From positions 1 to 64,000 of the forward strand of contig JBAROV010000050.1 in NCBI GenBank assembly GCA_049642465.1: a stretch of 64,000 nucleotides of DNA, given 5' to 3'. A program made the translations under genes and the position numbers. The notes under the pieces are model-generated. The model searched no databases. It saw only the letters and a program-made list of their open reading frames with translations, and was not told the DNA's origin. The stretch is from CAWDPQ01 sp049642465 (GTDB taxonomy: Bacteria > Acidobacteriota > Vicinamibacteria > Vicinamibacterales > 2-12-FULL-66-21). Within the stretch, counting starts at the first letter, position 1; every line of letters starts with the position of its first letter. Positions 60,251 to 64,000 of this stretch are shown here, piece by piece.

Positions 60251-61288
60251 CTACAGCTTTTCGGCAACCGGTCGCCGCTCTTTGGCTACCACGACGGTGA
60301 CGTCATCTCGACGGCGGCTGAAATCCCTATACAGGGTCGCGGCAACGGTCGTGGCCGAGTGGCGCCGCAGACCGGGATAGGCGTCCAGGTTCCAGTGCGT
60401 TCCCAGGCCGTCCGACGCCATCACGATCAGCGAGGCTTGCGGAACGACATAATTGAATTCCTGGATTCTTGCCGCGGTGTGTCCAGCCGTCCCGTTGTGT
60501 GAGATGAAATTGCGCCGATGGGCGCCGTCGGGAACCACGCTCGCGAGGATGTTGCCAAGCCCCGCGTACGCCGCGATTCCGCGCTCGAGGTCCATCGCGA
60601 CCATTGCCGCGGCAGCGCCGCGCGTCGAGCGCAGCGCCAGATGAATATTTTCGATCACGGACGCCGGCGCGTTTTCGTGGCTCTTACGAAAAACGTCCAA
60701 CGCAGTTCGGGCCGCTTCGTGAGCGGGGTAGCCATGACCCAACCCATCGACTACCAAAATTGCAAGTCGGCCTTCGCGCAACGTCCACGCCCACCCGTCA
60801 CCGCAAACGTCCTCGCCGGTCTTACTGACGTGAACCGCCCCTACCTCGACCCGTCCAACAGGTGGGGTTAGGCGGCGCTGGCTTCGACCGATCGACGCCA
60901 CGATGACGGTGCCCGTCGCGTGTGTGTATAAATCGAATTCGTCTGCCTGTCGCTCTGCAGCGCCGAGGCCGTGTCCGAGCGTGCCGGCCGCCGAGAATCC
61001 GTCGGTCCGCGACTGAGCGACATCCTGCAGTCCAGGTCCTTTATCGACGGCAACAATTTCAATCCCGTCGGCTTCCGAACTGTCGAGAGAGAGGGGACGC
61101 AACAACACCTCGCCCTGCTTCGCATGTTTGACGAGGTTCGTGGCGAGCTCCGAGACGATCAGCGCCGCCTGGCCGGCGCGCTCTTCGCTGAAGCGAAGCT
61201 GGTCGGCAAGCCAGAGAACGGTCCGCCGTGGCGCCGCGATTTGGCTCTGTTCGGTAACGGCGAAGGCCGCCGTGACGTTCATCGCCAA
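60251..61288 (-). CDS. HATPase and PP2C-type phosphatase (RsbX/SpoIIE-like)
   Basis: 345 residues. The N-terminal ~135 residues are a GHKL ATPase (SELATNLVKHA, DKGPGLQDV, GTLGHGLGAAERQAD). The C-terminal half is PP2C/SpoIIE (LVVDGLGHGYPAHEAA, MASDGLGTHW). It overlaps RsbT by 10 nt. Fused version of kinase and RsbX-type phosphatase, expected to reset phosphorylated RsbS/RsbR. Confidence 0.85.
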   Translation of the reverse strand: MAMNVTAAFAVTEQSQIAAPRRTVLWLADQLRFSEERAGQAALIVSELATNLVKHAKQGEVLLRPLSLDSSEADGIEIVAVDKGPGLQDVAQSRTDGFSAAGTLGHGLGAAERQADEFDLYTHATGTVIVASIGRSQRRLTPPVGRVEVGAVHVSKTGEDVCGDGWAWTLREGRLAILVVDGLGHGYPAHEAARTALDVFRKSHENAPASVIENIHLALRSTRGAAAAMVAMDLERGIAAYAGLGNILASVVPDGAHRRNFISHNGTAGHTAARIQEFNYVVPQASLIVMASDGLGTHWNLDAYPGLRRHSATTVAATLYRDFSRRRDDVTVVVAKERRPVAEKL

Positions 61289-61683
61289 CGAACGATGGTC
61301 ACTCGTGTGCCCTCCCCAGGGGCGGAGTGGATGTAGAACTCGTTTGAGAGCCGGCGCGCGCCGCTCAAACCGAGTCCCAGGCCACCACCGGTGCTGTAGC
61401 CGTCGCGCATCGCCATGTCCACGTCCGGAATCCCGCCTCCTCGATCTTCGAACGTGAGCCGGAGGCCGCGGCGGCCAGCGTCTTCGAGTGTTTCGATCGT
61501 CACCTGCCCGCCGCCGCCGTGCTGCACCGTGTTGCGGGCGAGCTCGCTGGCGGCGGTGACGATTTTGGTTTGGTCGATCAGGTTGAACCCGAGCTCCACA
61601 GCCCGCTGTCGCACCGATTGCCGAACGGCGACGACATCTTCGGACGAGTGAATGGTTCGGTGATCGCTAAGAAGGACCGTCAC
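61279..61683 (-). CDS. rsbT: RsbT-type serine/threonine kinase
   Basis: 134 residues from GTG 61683, which lies inside the end of rsbS. GHKL motifs: ASELARNTVQHGGGG, FEDRGGGIPD, GGGLGLGLSGARRL. RsbT phosphorylates RsbS and RsbR and, when freed from the stressosome, activates a downstream partner. Confidence 0.88.
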   Translation of the reverse strand: MTVLLSDHRTIHSSEDVVAVRQSVRQRAVELGFNLIDQTKIVTAASELARNTVQHGGGGQVTIETLEDAGRRGLRLTFEDRGGGIPDVDMAMRDGYSTGGGLGLGLSGARRLSNEFYIHSAPGEGTRVTIVRWR

Positions 61684-62050
61684 TCTGGCGACGCTCCTTG
61701 ATACGGTCCTTGAGCAGATCCATGCCACGCTCGACATTCAGCGCCGTGCGCACGCCGGTCAACGACAATCCGAGTTCGACCAGTGTGATCGCCACGGCCG
61801 GTCGCATCCCGACGACGACGGTTTCGGCATCGAGCACGCGTGACATGGCTGCAGTGTCGCCGAGCATCCGGCCGATGAAGGAATCGACCATTTCCAGAGC
61901 CGAGATGTCGATCAGCACGCCCTTGGCACGCGTGCTGACAATTCTCGCCGTGAGATCGTCCTGCAGCGTCATGGCAAGCCGATCGTGCATGTCCACCTGG
62001 ATAGTCACGAGGAGGTACTCGCCCATCTTGAGAATGGGGATCCGTTCCAC
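61667..62050 (-). CDS. rsbS: RsbS-type STAS antagonist
   Basis: 127 residues, a single STAS domain: LLVTIQVDMHDRLAM, GVLIDISALEMVDSFIG with the phospho-acceptor Ser57. Scaffold of the stressosome with RsbR. Only 2 nt after rsbR and overlapping rsbT. Confidence 0.9.
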   Translation of the reverse strand: MERIPILKMGEYLLVTIQVDMHDRLAMTLQDDLTARIVSTRAKGVLIDISALEMVDSFIGRMLGDTAAMSRVLDAETVVVGMRPAVAITLVELGLSLTGVRTALNVERGMDLLKDRIKERRQSDGPS

Positions 62051-62052
62051 GG

Positions 62053-62967
62053 TCAGTTGTCCTCTCGCTCAGCGGACCGTTCGTCTTCGCCTGGCATGCG
62101 CCGTTTTGCCGGCGCCTGACCCTTTGAGATGTTCAGACCGAGACGGCGGAGCGCCACCGCGAATGCGTCCGCCAACGTTGCCTTCGTCATGACCGTCCCC
62201 AGGTCAACGCCGAGGTGCACGATCGTTTGCGCGATCTGCGGACGGATCCCGCTGATGATGCAATCGGCCCCCATCAGCCGCGCGGCCGCCACTGTTTTCA
62301 GCAGGTGCTGTGCGGTCAAGGTGTCCACGGTCGGCACGCCCGTGATATCGATGATCGCAATCGACGCGCCGCTCTCGACAATCTTTTGCAGGAGGCTCTC
62401 CATCACGACCTGGGTGCGGGCGCTGTCAAGCGTGCCAATGACCGGCAGCGCGAGCACTCCCTCCCACAGCGTGACGACAGGCGTGGAAAGTTCCATCAAC
62501 TCCTGCTGCTGCCGGACGATGATCTGCTCCCGGCTGCGCTGGAACACTTCCGTCGTGTAGAGACCAAGCTTGTCGAGCAAGGCACCCACGTCGCGGACAG
62601 CCTCGTTGAGCCCTTCCACATCGCGGCCTGCCTGCTGGCGCATCGTGTCGAACAGCGTGTCCTTCAGCGAAAACACAAAGCTGGCCGTTTCGGAAGGGGA
62701 AAAGCCTTGGTGCGCGCGACTGGCAGACAGATCTTCGAGCATCTGACGGGTGTTTGCCCATGCTGGTGATTGGATGTCCGAGGTGCCACTCGCAGACGCC
62801 TCACGCAAGAGCGAGAGAAAGCGTCGCGATTGCTCGGCAAGTTCCGCGCGGCTGATCCTGTCTCCCCGGAAACCTGCGGCCGAAAGCTGGCTCTCAATCC
62901 AACGCTGAACGATGCCGGCTCCGTCCTGCTCCAGTACGTGCTTGAGGAGAATCGTATCCTGCGCCAT
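62053..62967 (-). CDS. rsbR: RsbR-type stressosome sensor
   Basis: 304 residues. Residues 1-150 form a helical non-haem globin-like sensor region; a linker leads to the STAS domain (~160-280), with STPVVTLWEGVLALPVIG and DITGVPTVDTLTAQHLL (207-223), the segment holding phospho-Thr sites. Presents the sensing turrets of the stressosome. Follows the hybrid kinase by 33 nt. Confidence 0.9.
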   Translation of the reverse strand: MAQDTILLKHVLEQDGAGIVQRWIESQLSAAGFRGDRISRAELAEQSRRFLSLLREASASGTSDIQSPAWANTRQMLEDLSASRAHQGFSPSETASFVFSLKDTLFDTMRQQAGRDVEGLNEAVRDVGALLDKLGLYTTEVFQRSREQIIVRQQQELMELSTPVVTLWEGVLALPVIGTLDSARTQVVMESLLQKIVESGASIAIIDITGVPTVDTLTAQHLLKTVAAARLMGADCIISGIRPQIAQTIVHLGVDLGTVMTKATLADAFAVALRRLGLNISKGQAPAKRRMPGEDERSAEREDN

Positions 62968-63000
62968 CGTCGTCGTTCGGCTCCTTCAAAAAGAGATCGA

Positions 63001-64000
63001 TTATATCGATTGCGGGGACGCGGCGGCGGCAGCCGGGTCCGTGGGTCCCGTATTTCGTTTCACGAGCGATAGCACGACCGACGTCAGCGCCTCGCGTGAG
63101 ATGTCGGATTTTGCAAGGAACCCGTCTGCCTGTTCGAGCAGCCGTTGGCGCGTGTCGGCATCGAGGGCCGCGGAGGTGACGACCAGGACGGGGATCTTGC
63201 GCGTGTCTTCCCGCTGACGAAGGCGCTGCAACACTTCGTAGCCATCCGGGTTCGGCATGAGGAGATCCAGCAGGATCACGTCGGGAAGCTCGCAACTGAT
63301 CATGGCCAGGCCGTCCTCGCCATTCACCGCTTCGCGCACTTCGAAGTGCGGGGCCAACAAGCAGTGGCGTACGAGGAAGCGCATCCCTTCGTCGTCATCA
63401 ATGGCGACCACGCGAATCGGGGCGTGGCCCCGCAGATTGTTCAATGTCTCAAGCACAAGGCGGCGATCGATCGGTTTCGGCAGGTAGACATCGGCGCCGA
63501 GCGCTGCGGCCTTTTCCCGTTCGGCGAGCGAGCTCACTACGATCACGGGGACATCCCTGAGACGATCGTCGCGTTTGATCCGCAACAAGAGATCCCACGC
63601 TTCTTCATTCCCCAGCAGGATATCCAGGATGACCGCCGCAGGCTGAATGGACTGCAGCGCGACCTCGGCGTCCCGTATCGAGCGGGCCGGATAGATCTGG
63701 AAGGAGGAAGCGCTCAGCGCCTTTGCGTAGAAGTACTGCGCCTCGGCAGCATCGTCCACGACAAGGACCGGCTCTTTTTCCGGCTCGGGCACCCACTCGA
63801 AGCTCTGCGCCAGTGGCGCGCGGTAGTGCATGGGGATGCGGAGCGCGAATCTCGAACCGACACCGTGTGCGCTCGTCACGGTGAGTGTGCCACCGAGAAG
63901 CTCCGCGAGCCGCTTCGACAGAGCCAGACCCAGTCCCGTGCCCTTGACACGTCGTTGTACCCGGTGCTCGAGCTGCGTGAACTCGTCGAAGATCCGCTCG
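63001..64000 (-). CDS. Hybrid histidine kinase, C-terminal part (partial)
   Basis: The gene runs off the window; only its 3' 333 codons are seen. They encode the end of a HATPase (ERIFDEFTQLEHRVQ, GTGLGLALSKRL, GVGSRFALRIP) and two receiver domains with phospho-acceptor Asp in VILDILLG and VILLDLLMP, and conserved Lys in YLPKPI (first) and FLAKSD (second). Positioned at the head of the stressosome set. Sensor domain not visible. Confidence 0.88.
   Translation of the reverse strand, partial: ERIFDEFTQLEHRVQRRVKGTGLGLALSKRLAELLGGTLTVTSAHGVGSRFALRIPMHYRAPLAQSFEWVPEPEKEPVLVVDDAAEAQYFYAKALSASSFQIYPARSIRDAEVALQSIQPAAVILDILLGNEEAWDLLLRIKRDDRLRDVPVIVVSSLAEREKAAALGADVYLPKPIDRRLVLETLNNLRGHAPIRVVAIDDDEGMRFLVRHCLLAPHFEVREAVNGEDGLAMISCELPDVILLDLLMPNPDGYEVLQRLRQREDTRKIPVLVVTSAALDADTRQRLLEQADGFLAKSDISREALTSVVLSLVKRNTGPTDPAAAAASPQSI

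Overview
The window is high-GC bacterial DNA. The gene content fits a soil or sediment Acidobacteriota, probably class Vicinamibacteria (inference). The reasons are several Tat-exported Gfo/Idh/MocA oxidoreductases, PEP-CTERM proteins, a remnant of an Acidobacteria-type FtsX/MacB permease, and an ECF sigma factor next to a zinc-finger/FecR protein. No rRNA, CRISPR array or intact insertion sequence was seen.

Layout. 1-1.3 kb is decayed DNA: a degenerate tRNA, a permease gene with its middle deleted, and a hicAB toxin-antitoxin pair with both frames disrupted. 1.3-12.3 kb holds four secreted Gfo/Idh/MocA oxidoreductases with a discoidin-like protein, two membrane-associated glycosyltransferases, ApbE and DoxX. 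12.3-13.3 kb is a gene graveyard with PEP-CTERM and alpha/beta-hydrolase fragments. 13.4-21.6 kb is a minus-strand regulon: ECF sigma factor, zinc-finger/FecR protein, then two ABC ATPase-permease pairs, one permease carrying an extracytoplasmic discoidin domain. Matching ECF-type promoters precede the sigma gene and the FecR gene. 22-29.3 kb carries an Ig-repeat secreted protein, a D-aminoacylase-like amidohydrolase, a PEP-CTERM protein, an ADP-ribosylglycohydrolase, two tRNA-Arg genes, a [2Fe-2S] ferredoxin and a small acidic protein. 29.3-32.4 kb is a divergent ligD/ku pair for end joining. 32.7-38.3 kb is a tightly overlapping glycan operon of methyltransferases, an HpcH/HpaI-type aldolase, an epimerase and glycosyltransferases.

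38.3-59.0 kb is an integrated element of about 20.7 kb in a tRNA-His gene. It is bounded by 47-bp direct repeats of the tRNA 3' end (one mismatch). At its right end sit a tyrosine integrase, an excisionase-like protein and an XRE regulator; palindromic TTGCCGWCGGCAA-type sites overlap both the regulator's own promoter and a promoter for leftward small genes. Inside are an AAA+ ATPase/zinc-ribbon pair (probable replication), a set of small repeated HTH proteins, a PEP-CTERM cargo gene, phage tail-fibre-like proteins without capsid or terminase genes, and a block of likely defence or effector genes: two convergent PD-(D/E)xK-like proteins, a HEPN protein facing a class III cyclase-like protein, and a split DNA-island protein. 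This block is the most likely place for an undescribed system.

59.1-64 kb is chromosome again: a stressosome module in the order hybrid kinase (partial), RsbR, RsbS, RsbT, an ATPase-PP2C (RsbX/SpoIIE-like) and a GGDEF diguanylate cyclase, suggesting stress sensing feeding into c-di-GMP. All functions are from reading translated sequence and motif recall; no searches were run.
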